Both the position numbers and the translations under genes were made by a program. The notes beneath the pieces are model-generated. The model searched no databases and was not told the origin of the DNA. It saw nothing but the letters and a program-made list of their open reading frames with translations. Below, one piece after another: positions 7,098 through 13,689 of a DNA stretch of 13,689 nt (its first letter is position 1; every line of letters starts with the position of its first letter). Location of the stretch: assembly GCA_966250375.1 (NCBI GenBank), contig CBINHE010000103.1, positions 1-13,689 of the forward strand. Direction: 5' to 3'. The DNA comes from CAMLDH01 sp966250375 (GTDB taxonomy: Bacteria > Pseudomonadota > Gammaproteobacteria > Burkholderiales > Burkholderiaceae_D).

Positions 7098-7161
7098 CGC
7101 CTGAATGCTTCCTTCTTGCTATAGCTCATATCGATGCAAGTGATTCAGCGGCGGGCTTTTT
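7098..7161 (+). promoter_or_regulatory. Terminator-like leader hairpin upstream of purU (tentative)
   Basis: CGCC-TGAAT (7098-7106) can pair with ATTCA-GGCG (7143-7153) if GC at 7148-7149 is bulged, and a few inner pairs are possible (GCTT with AAGT). The hairpin is followed by GGCTTTTTG. This could terminate an upstream transcript or attenuate purU. The stem is interrupted and the loop long, so confidence is low. Confidence 0.25.
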
Positions 7162-7246
7162 GTTCAGCGCGGCCAAGGCGTGCGACAATACCAACCTTTG
7201 GCTGGCAGGTCAGCCACGCAATTTCCCAGCTTTCACAATAATGATA

Positions 7247-8116
7247 ATGACGTATCCGAAATACATCCTTACCTTGTCATGCTTGGACCAGCGCGGCATC
7301 GTGCATCGCGTGTCGGGTCTCTTGGCTGAACACGGCTGCAACATTATTGATTCCGCCCAGTTTGGCGATGCACAGTCGCAATTGTTTTTCATGCGCGTTC
7401 ATTTTTCGGCCGAAAATGCACTGATTACCGATGCTAAGCTGCGCGCCGATTTTACGACACTGGGCATGAGCATGCAGATGAACTGGCAACTGAACGATGC
7501 AGGCAAGAAGCCGCGCATGATGTTGATGGTGTCGAAAATCGGCCACTGCCTGAACGATCTGTTGTTCCGATACAAGAGCGGTCTGTTGCCGGTGGAAATT
7601 CCGGCGATCGTATCCAATCACACCGATTTTTACCAACTGGCTGCAAGCTACAACATCCCGTTTCATCATTTGCCGCTGGCCATCGGTGCATCGGCCGAAG
7701 CCAAGCGCACACAGGAAGAGCGCGTACTGGAGATCGTAAAGGCGAGCGATATCGACTTGGTGGTTTTGGCGCGTTACATGCAGATTTTGTCACCTGAGAT
7801 GTGTAACACATTGCGCGGCCGCGCAATCAACATCCATCATTCCTTCCTGCCGAGTTTTAAAGGCGCCAAACCTTACTATCAAGCGCATGATCGCGGTGTG
7901 AAACTGATTGGTGCGACTGCGCATTTTGTTACCGGCGATCTGGACGAAGGACCGATTATCGAGCAGGACGTGGAGCGCGTCGATCATGCGATGGGTCCGG
8001 ATGCGTTGACAGCAATCGGACGCGATGTGGAGTGCGTGGTACTGGCGCGCGCAGTCAAATGGTTTGTTGAGCATCGTATCCTGTTGAATGGGCACAAGAC
8101 AGTGGTGTTCAAGTAA
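7247..8116 (+). CDS. purU: Formyltetrahydrofolate deformylase PurU
   Basis: PurU hydrolyses 10-formyl-tetrahydrofolate to formate and tetrahydrofolate, balancing one-carbon pools and, in E. coli, supplying formate to PurT. The 289-residue protein (E. coli form 280) starts MTYPKYILTLSCLDQRGIVH. An N-terminal ACT-like regulatory domain (about 1-80) contains DQRGIVHRVSGLLAEHGCNI. The formyltransferase-like domain (about 88-289) has NIHHSFLPSFKGAKPY with Asn195 and His197 at the catalytic positions, and DLDEGPIIEQ with Asp233 as the likely catalytic aspartate. The ATG at 7247 gives the family N-terminus; an ATG two codons earlier at 7241 is possible, and neither has a good ribosome-binding site. 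The gene is alone and converges with the esterase gene across a shared terminator. All catalytic residues are present. Confidence 0.95.
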   Translation: MTYPKYILTLSCLDQRGIVHRVSGLLAEHGCNIIDSAQFGDAQSQLFFMRVHFSAENALITDAKLRADFTTLGMSMQMNWQLNDAGKKPRMMLMVSKIGHCLNDLLFRYKSGLLPVEIPAIVSNHTDFYQLAASYNIPFHHLPLAIGASAEAKRTQEERVLEIVKASDIDLVVLARYMQILSPEMCNTLRGRAINIHHSFLPSFKGAKPYYQAHDRGVKLIGATAHFVTGDLDEGPIIEQDVERVDHAMGPDALTAIGRDVECVVLARAVKWFVEHRILLNGHKTVVFK

Positions 8117-8157
8117 AAGTTTTATCGCTTGGTATCGTCGACTGGCCAGAAGGATTG

Positions 8158-8194
8158 AAAAAGGGGCGTTCTCCTTCATCGGAGCGCCCCTTTT
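8158..8194. terminator. Bidirectional terminator between purU and the esterase gene
   Basis: GGGGCG (8163-8168) pairs with CGCCCC (8185-8190), and CTCC (8171-8174) with GGAG (8181-8184), around TTCATC, with two bulged T. A5 precedes and T4 follows, so the structure can end transcripts from both strands. It lies 41 bases after the purU stop and 25 bases beyond the esterase stop. Confidence 0.85.
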
Positions 8195-8219
8195 GCGTTA
8201 TGCTTTTGTCATATGAATT

Positions 8220-8891
8220 TTATTTCAACACATGCTTCATCCACGCACTGATATCGTCAATCTCTTCCGGACAGACCGCGTGCTGCATCATGTATTCGCG
8301 CCATTCCACCGAGTAGCCCAGTGCTTTCAGCAAGTCGCGTGATTTTTCTGCGCGATCGATTGGTATGACAGGATCGCTACGCCCATGCGCCATGAAAATC
8401 GGCGTGTTTTGATTTGCCGCGTGGCGCTCTGCAGCGAGCATGGTATTGATCGGCACATAACCCGATAAGCATAACAAACCCGCCAGTTTTTCCGGATGGC
8501 GCAAACCGGTTTGCAACGTCATTGCACAGCCTTGCGAGAAGCCCGCAAGGATGATGCGGTCGACGGCGATGCCACGGGATTTTTCCTGTGCGATCAATTC
8601 TTCGATTGCCGCCTGGGACTGACGCAATCCGGCTTCATCTTCACGCTTGACTAGGTCTGCGCCGAGGATGTCGTACCAGGAGCGCATTACATAGCCACCG
8701 TTAATGGTCACCGGCATCGTAGGGGCATGCGGGAAAATGAAGCGAATGCTAGGACAGCCGCTTAAATCCAGCTCACGCACGATCGGCACGAAATCGGAGC
8801 CATCTGCACCGAGACCGTGCATCCAGATGACGGACACGGTTGGATTGGGCGCGGTTTCAATCTGAATTGTTTCGAGTAATGAGTGCGTCAT
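8220..8891 (-). CDS. Carboxylesterase / phospholipase family hydrolase
   Basis: From the ATG at 8891 the protein has 223 residues, the normal size of small bacterial carboxylesterases of the alpha/beta-hydrolase_2 family (EstB of Pseudomonas fluorescens type). Motifs in order: VIWMHGLGADGSDFVPIV (21-38) for the oxyanion loop, FPHAPTMPVTINGG (53-66), nucleophile GFSQG with Ser119 (117-121), Asp173 in HGRSDPVIP and His204 in MMQHAVCPEEI. The catalytic triad is complete. Homologs usually have GH before VCPEE; here it is QH, a small variation. The frame is open upstream to an ATG at 8987, but that extension overlaps mog and does not look like the family. It follows mog by 53 bases on the same strand, so the cluster darP-mog-esterase may be one transcript. 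It should be cytoplasmic and act on short-chain esters. Confidence 0.9.
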   Translation of the reverse strand: MTHSLLETIQIETAPNPTVSVIWMHGLGADGSDFVPIVRELDLSGCPSIRFIFPHAPTMPVTINGGYVMRSWYDILGADLVKREDEAGLRQSQAAIEELIAQEKSRGIAVDRIILAGFSQGCAMTLQTGLRHPEKLAGLLCLSGYVPINTMLAAERHAANQNTPIFMAHGRSDPVIPIDRAEKSRDLLKALGYSVEWREYMMQHAVCPEEIDDISAWMKHVLK

Positions 8892-8944
8892 TTTTATTGC
8901 ATTAAATTGGTTTTGATCTGTTGGGCCGATGAGATCGGGAAGTG

Positions 8945-9559
8945 CTATTTGTATCGGATAGCCGACTTCGGCCGGAATGCTTTGCACACTGAATCATTGG
9001 TCTCGATGTAGGGGCCGCCGATCAGATCGATGCAGTAAGGTACTGCGGTGAAAATGCCGGCGATAACTTGCTTGCCATCCGTGTCTTTCAAACCTTCCAG
9101 TGTTTCCTTGATTGACTTCGGCTGTCCCGGCAAATTCATGATCAGTGCTGCATGATCGGAGGCTTCGCGAATCACCGCGACCTGTCGCGACAGAATTGCG
9201 GTCGGCACGAACTTCAGGCTGATTTGCCGCATTTGTTCGCCAAAGCCGGGCATTTCTTTGGTGCCGATTGCCAGCGTCGCTTCCGGCGTCACATCGCGCC
9301 GCGCCGGCCCCGTGCCGCCGGTGGTGAGGACCAAATCGCATCCCACGTCATCGACCAATTCAATCAATGCTATTTCGATTTGTGCACGTTCGTCAGGGAT
9401 AAGGCGGGTTTCCATTCGCCATGGGCTGCAAAGCGCTGCCGCAAACCAGTCGCGCAGTGCTGGGATGCCCTGGTCTTCATAGGTGCTGCTGGAGGCGCGG
9501 TCGGAAATGGAGACGAGTCCGATCAGCAATTCGTCAGGATTCGTCTTCGGCGTCGTCAT
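8945..9559 (-). CDS. mog: Molybdopterin adenylyltransferase Mog
   Basis: Mog adenylylates molybdopterin to MPT-AMP, the step before molybdate insertion in molybdenum-cofactor synthesis. The 204-residue protein, near the usual 195-200, has IGLVSISDRASSSTYEDQGI near the N-terminus, the nucleotide/pterin signature TTGGTGPARRDVTPEAT (79-95) with Asp89 at the conserved catalytic position, MPGFGEQMR (103-111) and NLPGQPKSIKE (142-152). The order and spacing fit MogA and not the shorter MoaB. The start at 9559 overlaps the end of darP by 26 bases, and only weak GA-rich sequence precedes it, which suggests translational coupling. No other cofactor gene is in the window. Confidence 0.93.
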   Translation of the reverse strand: MTTPKTNPDELLIGLVSISDRASSSTYEDQGIPALRDWFAAALCSPWRMETRLIPDERAQIEIALIELVDDVGCDLVLTTGGTGPARRDVTPEATLAIGTKEMPGFGEQMRQISLKFVPTAILSRQVAVIREASDHAALIMNLPGQPKSIKETLEGLKDTDGKQVIAGIFTAVPYCIDLIGGPYIETNDSVCKAFRPKSAIRYK

Positions 9560-10124
9560 GCTCGTCGGGCGATGATGTAGTGGTTTTCGATTGCAACTGC
9601 TTCAATATCTGGAAAATTTCGCGATAGGCTTTTGGCGGCTTGTTTTCCGCTTGTTCTTTGCGCGCATTGCGGATCAATGAGCGCAACTGCTGCGCATCGA
9701 CTTCAGGATGCTGCGCCAACAATTCGGTCAGTGCGGCGTCATTGGCCAGCAGTTTCTCGCGGCGGCGTTCCAGCGCATGCATGGCAGCTGTGTCCGCTTT
9801 CGACAAGCCTCTCCAGCTATCCAGCGTTTTTTGGATCGCGGCGATTTCCGCTTCGTCCAGTGTGCGCATTTTCTTGCCGACGTATTGCATCTGGCGCCGG
9901 CGTCCTTCGTGATCCTTGATGTTCTGGCATTCGAGGATGGCATCGCGCACGTCCTCCGGCATCGGTACGCGCTTGACGCGGTCCTTCGGTTCTGCGACCA
10001 AGTCTTCGCCCAGCTTTTGCAGGGCGGTCATTTCGCGCTTCAATTGCGATTTTGACGGGCGTTCGTATTCTTGTTCGAATTCACTCGACTGAAAGCCGAC
10101 AGCGCCTCGGTTTGGATTTACCAT
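9534..10124 (-). CDS. darP: Dual-action ribosomal maturation protein DarP (YjgA, DUF615)
   Basis: The 196-residue protein matches the DarP/YjgA family (DUF615), a ribosome-associated factor that in E. coli supports late maturation of the 50S subunit. Recognisable parts are PSKSQLKREMTALQKLGEDL (28-47), the KRVPMPEDVRDAILEC stretch, HEGRRRQMQYVGKKMR, and a C-terminal YREIFQILK helix. It is strongly charged and mostly helical with no membrane segment. The C-terminus ends in an acidic tail (DEHDDAEDES). It lies opposite to pmbA, an arrangement I recall as common in betaproteobacteria, and overlaps mog by 26 bases. A TATGAT at 10170-10175 on its strand is a possible -10. The ATG at 10124 has a weak ribosome-binding site. 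Confidence 0.92.
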   Translation of the reverse strand: MVNPNRGAVGFQSSEFEQEYERPSKSQLKREMTALQKLGEDLVAEPKDRVKRVPMPEDVRDAILECQNIKDHEGRRRQMQYVGKKMRTLDEAEIAAIQKTLDSWRGLSKADTAAMHALERRREKLLANDAALTELLAQHPEVDAQQLRSLIRNARKEQAENKPPKAYREIFQILKQLQSKTTTSSPDEHDDAEDES

Positions 10125-10169
10125 GATCTTGAAATAAATAGGCTTGCAGCCATTGTGTAAACGACTGCT

Positions 10170-10175
10170 ATCATA
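10170..10175 (-). promoter_or_regulatory. Possible -10 element of the darP-mog-esterase cluster
   Basis: On the minus strand TATGAT lies 45 bases before the darP ATG. No consensus -35 is present at the right distance; that position falls close to the outer arm of the 12-bp inverted repeat at 10194-10225, so a factor binding there could affect this promoter. Tentative. Confidence 0.25.
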
Positions 10176-10190
10176 ACTGTTTTAAATTAT

Positions 10191-10340
10191 TGCGGGACAG
10201 AGTAATCGTAGCGTTACTCTGTCCCCAACATTATAGAAATTGCGGGCAGAGTTAAGCACGACGTTACTATGTCCTCTTCACATTATAAACGGGACAGCGT
10301 GAAGCACCGCAGTACTCCGCCGCCAACACTTTTAGAAAAT
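10191..10340. repeat. Three diverged tandem units of about 50 bp, the first with a perfect 12-bp inverted repeat
   Basis: Unit 1 starts at 10191, unit 2 at 10241 and unit 3 at about 10288. Each opens with GGGACAG or GGGCAG and ends with an AT-rich ACATTATA/ACACTTTTA-like part. In unit 1 GGGACAGAGTAA (10194-10205) and TTACTCTGTCCC (10214-10225) form a perfect inverted repeat around 8 bases. Unit 2 keeps a degraded version (GGGCAGAGTTAA against GTTACTATGTCC), and in unit 3 the right arm is mostly lost. The block fills the space between the divergent darP and pmbA genes and ends 8 bases before the pmbA ATG. It resembles REP-type or small mobile repeats more than a classical operator. I cannot name the family. 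Confidence 0.65.
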
Positions 10341-10347
10341 CAAGCTC

Positions 10348-11712
10348 ATGAGCGAATTCGTATTTATCCATACCCAGGACCAATTAAAGCAACTCGCACA
10401 GGATGTTTTGCGTTATGCACAAGAAAAAGGCGCATCCGATGCTGCGGTCGAGATCAGCGAAGGCAGAGGCTTGTCGGTTTCAGTGCGCAAGGGCAATGTC
10501 GAAACCATTGAACAAAACAAGGACAAGGGCATGGGCGTCACCGTGTACCTTGGCCAAGATCGTCATATCCGCCGCGGTAATGCCAGCACGTCCGATTTTT
10601 CACAACAGGCGCTGAGAGATACGGTTGACGCGGCATACAACATTGCACGCTTTACTGCCGAAGATGATTGCGCCGGGTTGCCAGACGCGGATACGCTGGA
10701 AATGCAGCCGCTTGATTTGCAGTTGTGCTTCCCGTGGCTGATTTCCGCGGAGGAGGCAGTGGAAATCGCGAAACGTGGCGAAGCGGCGGCATTTGCGGTC
10801 GACAAGCGCATTACCAATAGCGAAGGCGCCGGCGTCTATGCGCAGCAATCGCATTTTGTGGTGGCCAATACGCGCGGCTTCATGGGTGGCTATCCGTATT
10901 CGCGCCATACCATTTCAGTGGCACCCATTGCGGGTAAGGGTGCCAACATGCAGCGCGATGATTGGTATTCCTCGGTGCGTGACTCAAACAAGTTGGCCCA
11001 ACCCGAGGCAATTGGTACTTATGCGGCGCAGCGGGCCCTGGCACGCTTGAATGCTCGCAAACTGGATACTCGCAAATGTCCGGTGCTGTTTGAGGCACCG
11101 CTGGCAGCGGGATTGCTGGGATCGTTCGTGCAAGCGGTATCTGGGGGCGCGCTCTATCGGAAATCGACATTCTTGCTCGACTCGCTAGGCGAGGCAGTGT
11201 TTGCACCGCATATTCAGGTGGTTGAGGATCCACATATCGTTGGTGCAGTCGGGTCCGCGGCATTCGATGAAGAGGGTGTCAAAACCAATCGGCGCGAGGT
11301 GGTCAAGGATGGTGTCGTGCAAGGGTACTTTCTTTCCACTTATTCGGCGCGCAAGCTGGGCATGAAGACAACCGGCAACGCTGGCGGTTCGCACAATCTG
11401 GCGATCACATCATCGTTGACCCAGGCGACGGACAATTTCAAGAGCATGCTGAAAAAACTCGATACCGGATTGCTGGTGACCGAGTTGATGGGGCAGGGAG
11501 TGAATTACGTGACGGGCGATTATTCGCGCGGTGCATCAGGCTATTGGGTTGAAAAGGGCGTGATTCAGTATCCGGTGGAAGAAATAACAATCGCCGGAAA
11601 CATGAAAGATATTTTCCATCAGATCGTTGCGATCGGCTCCGACACACTAATACGCGGTACCAAGAAAACAGGTTCCATCTTAATTGAGAGCATGACAGTA
11701 GCTGGCAGTTAA
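10348..11712 (+). CDS. pmbA: TldE/PmbA, partner subunit of the TldD metalloprotease
   Basis: The 454-residue protein matches PmbA/TldE (about 450). TldE pairs with TldD to form a cytoplasmic protease that unwinds and cleaves peptides; in E. coli it matures microcin B17 and degrades CcdA. TldD carries the zinc site, and TldE has no metal motif of its own, as here. Recognisable parts are AVEISEGRGLSVSVRKGNVE (33-52), DKGMGVTVYLG, NTRGFMGGYPYSRHTISVAP in the middle, VLFEAPLAAGLLGSFVQAVS, and the C-terminal GNAGGSHNLAI and GSILIESMTVAGS. The ATG at 10348 gives the family N-terminus; the ribosome-binding site is poor and the diverged repeat unit 3 lies directly in front. tldD is not in the window. 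Confidence 0.95.
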   Translation: MSEFVFIHTQDQLKQLAQDVLRYAQEKGASDAAVEISEGRGLSVSVRKGNVETIEQNKDKGMGVTVYLGQDRHIRRGNASTSDFSQQALRDTVDAAYNIARFTAEDDCAGLPDADTLEMQPLDLQLCFPWLISAEEAVEIAKRGEAAAFAVDKRITNSEGAGVYAQQSHFVVANTRGFMGGYPYSRHTISVAPIAGKGANMQRDDWYSSVRDSNKLAQPEAIGTYAAQRALARLNARKLDTRKCPVLFEAPLAAGLLGSFVQAVSGGALYRKSTFLLDSLGEAVFAPHIQVVEDPHIVGAVGSAAFDEEGVKTNRREVVKDGVVQGYFLSTYSARKLGMKTTGNAGGSHNLAITSSLTQATDNFKSMLKKLDTGLLVTELMGQGVNYVTGDYSRGASGYWVEKGVIQYPVEEITIAGNMKDIFHQIVAIGSDTLIRGTKKTGSILIESMTVAGS

Positions 11713-11767
11713 AGTATTTTTATGCGTATTTTCACGTAAGTAAATTTTGGTGCATTGCCCCTTATAT

Positions 11768-11800
11768 TTGTATTGCGGCATTTACATTCGGCCAATACAA
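11768..11800. repeat. 8-bp inverted repeat upstream of the TRAP gene
   Basis: TTGTATTG (11768-11775) and CAATACAA (11793-11800) are exact reverse complements with 17 bases between, in the gap between pmbA and the TRAP gene and about 90 bases before its start. No T-run follows. It could be an operator for the TRAP gene. Arms this short can occur by chance in AT-rich DNA. Confidence 0.3.
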
Positions 11801-11889
11801 TTTGCAAGAGCGTGAAGCTGGCTTCTTTGTAATCATAAGACGCGATTCCGCATCGTTTTTCCGGTGTTTAATCTTTAGGAGACAATAAT

Positions 11890-12975
11890 ATGCAACGTCG
11901 TTCCTTCCTTAAAAAAGCAGCAGTCGGCGCATCGGTCGGGGCTATTGCAGCTCCTGCGCTGGCCCAAGCGCTACCCACAATTAACTGGCGTCTGGCATCA
12001 AGCTTCCCGAAATCGCTGGACACCATTTATGGCGCCGCAGAAACTCTTACCAAGCGTGTGTCTGCGTTGACAGGCGGAAAATTCAATATTCGCCCTTTCG
12101 CCGGTGGTGAAATCGTTCCGGCGTTGCAAGTGATGGATGCCGTGCAAGCAGGCACGGTCGAGATGGGACATACCGCTTCATATTATTATTTCGGTAAGGA
12201 TCCTTCGTTCGCATTCGACTGCGCGGTTCCTTTTGGCCTCACATCGCGTCAACAGACCGGCTGGTTCGACCAAGGCGGTGGCAAGCAATTGATGAGGGAA
12301 TTCTTCAAAGATTACGGCATCATCAACTTCCTCGGTGGTAATACGGGTACGCAAATGGGTGGCTGGTTCCGCAAGGAAGTCAAAACGGTCAAGGATCTGG
12401 ATGGAGTCAAGATGCGTATCGGAGGTTTTGCCGGTCGCGTGATGCAGCGCCTGGGTTTAGTGCCGCAACAGATTGCCGGCGGCGATATTTATCCAGCGCT
12501 GGAAAAGGGTACGATTGACGCCGCTGAATGGGTCGGTCCTTACGATGACGAGAAGCTTGGCTTCTACAAAGTCGCGCCGCACTACTATGCACCGGGCTGG
12601 TGGGAAGCTGGTCCGCAACTGTCGTTCTACGTCGGCATCAAGGAGTGGGAAAAGCTGCCGAAGGAATACCGGGCTGCCCTCGAAGTCGCCACCTACGAAG
12701 CACACGTGGTGATGCAGGCTGAATACGATGCACGCAATCCGGTCGCGCTGGCGCGTTTGCTGAGGAACGGCGTCAAGTTGCATAATTTCTCTAGAGAGAT
12801 TATGGATGCATGCTACAAAGCTGCAAATGAGGTGATGGCAGAAGAGGCCTCGAAAAACGCGAAATTCAAGAAGATTTACGAGCCGTGGAAGCGTTATCGG
12901 CAGGATCAGAACCAGTGGTTCTCGGTGGCTGAAGCAAGCATGCAAAACTATCTGATTAATCCAGGCAAGAAGTAA
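11890..12975 (+). CDS. TRAP transporter substrate-binding protein, TakP-like (DctP family)
   Basis: The 361-residue protein is a periplasmic TRAP solute receptor. It begins MQRRSFLKKAAVGASVGAIA with a strong twin-arginine motif (RRSFLKK) and a likely cleavage after APALA (about residue 25), so it is probably exported folded by Tat. The mature part matches the alpha-keto-acid-binding TakP branch: WRLASSFPKSLDTIYGAAE, then GTVEMGHTASYYY, GNTGTQMGGWFRKE with Gln155, KMRIGGFAG with Arg176 (the conserved TRAP carboxylate-binding arginine), AAEWVGPYDD with Trp214, and YAPGWWEAGPQL with Glu239. These residues suggest binding of a 2-oxo acid or similar carboxylate; the ligand is inferred. AGGAG lies 8 bases before the ATG at 11890. 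No DctQ or DctM membrane gene lies beside it: the gene before is pmbA and a terminator follows, so it is an orphan receptor in this window. Confidence 0.93.
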   Translation: MQRRSFLKKAAVGASVGAIAAPALAQALPTINWRLASSFPKSLDTIYGAAETLTKRVSALTGGKFNIRPFAGGEIVPALQVMDAVQAGTVEMGHTASYYYFGKDPSFAFDCAVPFGLTSRQQTGWFDQGGGKQLMREFFKDYGIINFLGGNTGTQMGGWFRKEVKTVKDLDGVKMRIGGFAGRVMQRLGLVPQQIAGGDIYPALEKGTIDAAEWVGPYDDEKLGFYKVAPHYYAPGWWEAGPQLSFYVGIKEWEKLPKEYRAALEVATYEAHVVMQAEYDARNPVALARLLRNGVKLHNFSREIMDACYKAANEVMAEEASKNAKFKKIYEPWKRYRQDQNQWFSVAEASMQNYLINPGKK

Positions 12976-12990
12976 TAATTGATTCTACTG

Positions 12991-13025
12991 AAAAACCCGC
13001 AGCGCGCAAGCCCTGCGGGTTTTTT
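12991..13025 (+). terminator. Rho-independent terminator of the TRAP gene
   Basis: AAAAACCCGCAG (12991-13002) pairs with CTGCGGGTTTTT (13013-13024) around a 10-base loop, and the T-run continues to 13025. It begins 16 bases after the stop, which shows that the TRAP gene ends its transcript alone. Confidence 0.9.
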
Positions 13026-13689
13026 CTATTCCGCGTTGTTTGCGCAGGCCGAAATCAACTTGAGATAGATCGAACGCGCATTTAGTCAGCCAGACGGCCG
13101 CCATCACCACAATGAGCATCGATCTGACGTTGAATATAAATCGCTGATAGAAGTGGCCCCGAAAATTCGGGCAGTAGGATAAGTGGGTGCTTTGCTTCAC
13201 AATTTCGGTCGGAAGGCCGAATACAGAAGCAAAAGCATGACCAAGCGAACAAGATGGAGCCACGCAGGGAGTTCGATTTGTCACACTGCAAAGGGCGGGG
13301 GCGAACGGGTTTCGCCATCATGCTACCTTGTGCATTGCCGCCTACGCATTTTTGATGTGTCGGCGCTTGCGTTACAACGGCGTTAAAGAAAACGGCGCTC
13401 GACCAGAACTGCTTGCACCACCCGAGGATTACGTTCCCTGCGGAGGGGCAATGCGCGCAGCGTCATGTGCCGGATTCCCCCGAACCCTGTGCCTGCTCGT
13501 CGCGCGCGTCATCGTTCAGACACTGCTACTGCGATGCCCTTGCTGCGGACGGGGGGAAGGGCAGGGGGAATTTGTGACACAGTAAAACTGGAAGCGCATA
13601 ACAGTAGCGTGAAAAAGAAGTGGCGTTCCAGGAGACAGGGCAATCGCGCTATGAATTCTCTGCCGATGTTGTTCTGAAGAGCAACGTTT
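13026..13689. other. Terminal 660 bp with no recognised gene; possible degraded accessory DNA
   Basis: Short open frames exist on both strands, none with a good ribosome-binding site or a family I recognise. The longest plus-strand one (13328-13585, 85 codons from a TTG) includes RPELLAPPEDYVPCGGA and ends CPCCGRGEGQGEFVTQ; the paired cysteines are curious but I cannot assign them. A minus-strand frame (13321 to 13082) overlaps part of the region. The stretch 13440-13560 is visibly richer in G+C than the rest of the window. Small hairpins include GGCGAA/TTCGCC near 13300 and CCCGAA/TTCGGG near 13160; the latter sits in sequence that loosely recalls an IS3-type element end. I see no transposase, tRNA or attachment site. 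Confidence 0.4.

Larger units (their letters stand above)
6891..7246. other. Intergenic region between bactofilin and purU with two hairpins
   Basis: These 356 bases hold no convincing gene. The purU frame is open upstream to 7061 but the extra residues do not resemble PurU. Two structures stand out: the perfect inverted repeat at 6922-6950 soon after the bactofilin stop, and a longer imperfect hairpin at 7098-7153 followed by GGCTTTTTG, 85 bases before the purU start. I see no riboswitch that I can name. Confidence 0.5.

Noticed and set aside
7061..7246. N-terminal extension of purU
   Set aside because: The first 60 or so residues do not resemble PurU, whose family N-terminus begins at the ATG at 7247.
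8892..8987. Longer esterase start at 8987
   Set aside because: The extension overlaps mog and is not seen in the 220-residue family.
12457..12945. 162-codon minus-strand frame in the TRAP gene
   Set aside because: Antisense shadow of a clear TRAP receptor.
13082..13321. 79-codon minus-strand frame in the terminal region
   Set aside because: No ribosome-binding site and no recognisable family; overlaps other random frames, so treated as part of the unexplained region.

Overview
The window looks like a chromosomal segment of a betaproteobacterium, most likely a Burkholderiales member close to Oxalobacteraceae (Herminiimonas or Janthinobacterium type). I infer this from gene content and protein style: an EarP-type arginine rhamnosyltransferase next to an EF-P carrying Arg32, a DarP(YjgA)-Mog pair divergent from PmbA, a Tat-exported TakP-like TRAP binding protein, and moderate G+C. 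No phage, CRISPR array, rRNA or tRNA gene was found.

Layout. The left end (1-2198, minus strand) holds the N-terminal part of a DUF3604-type protein, cut by the window edge. Upstream of it in the same direction is a DASS-family anion transporter gene broken by two opposite single-base frameshifts. After an AT-rich intergenic region with an inverted repeat comes a plus-strand alpha/beta hydrolase related to PHA synthases (2449-3507). Next is the translation module earP-efp (3673-5557), closed by a strong terminator. Just after it lies a decayed, truncated second EF-P copy (5648-5947) of the more usual Burkholderiales sequence type. A 26-bp palindrome, a bactofilin (6330-6890) and a 356-bp intergenic stretch lead to purU (7247-8116).

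purU converges through a bidirectional terminator on a minus-strand cluster read darP, mog, carboxylesterase (10124 to 8220). Between darP and the divergent pmbA is a tandem set of three diverged units of about 50 bp, the first containing a perfect 12-bp inverted repeat. pmbA (10348-11712) is followed by an orphan TRAP substrate-binding protein (11890-12975) with its own terminator. The last 660 bp hold no gene I can recognise and look like degraded accessory DNA.

How the genes work together. EarP and EF-P form one functional pair: EarP rhamnosylates EF-P Arg32, and the modified EF-P rescues ribosomes stalled at polyproline. DarP (50S subunit maturation) adds a second ribosome-linked gene. 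Mog (molybdopterin adenylylation), PurU (formate release from formyl-THF) and PmbA (TldD/TldE protease) are housekeeping functions. The transporter and TRAP genes concern organic-anion uptake, but one is broken and the other lacks its membrane partners here. I found no convincing new multi-gene system. The best leads are the EF-P relic, the repeat cluster before pmbA, the unexplained 3' region and the double frameshift.
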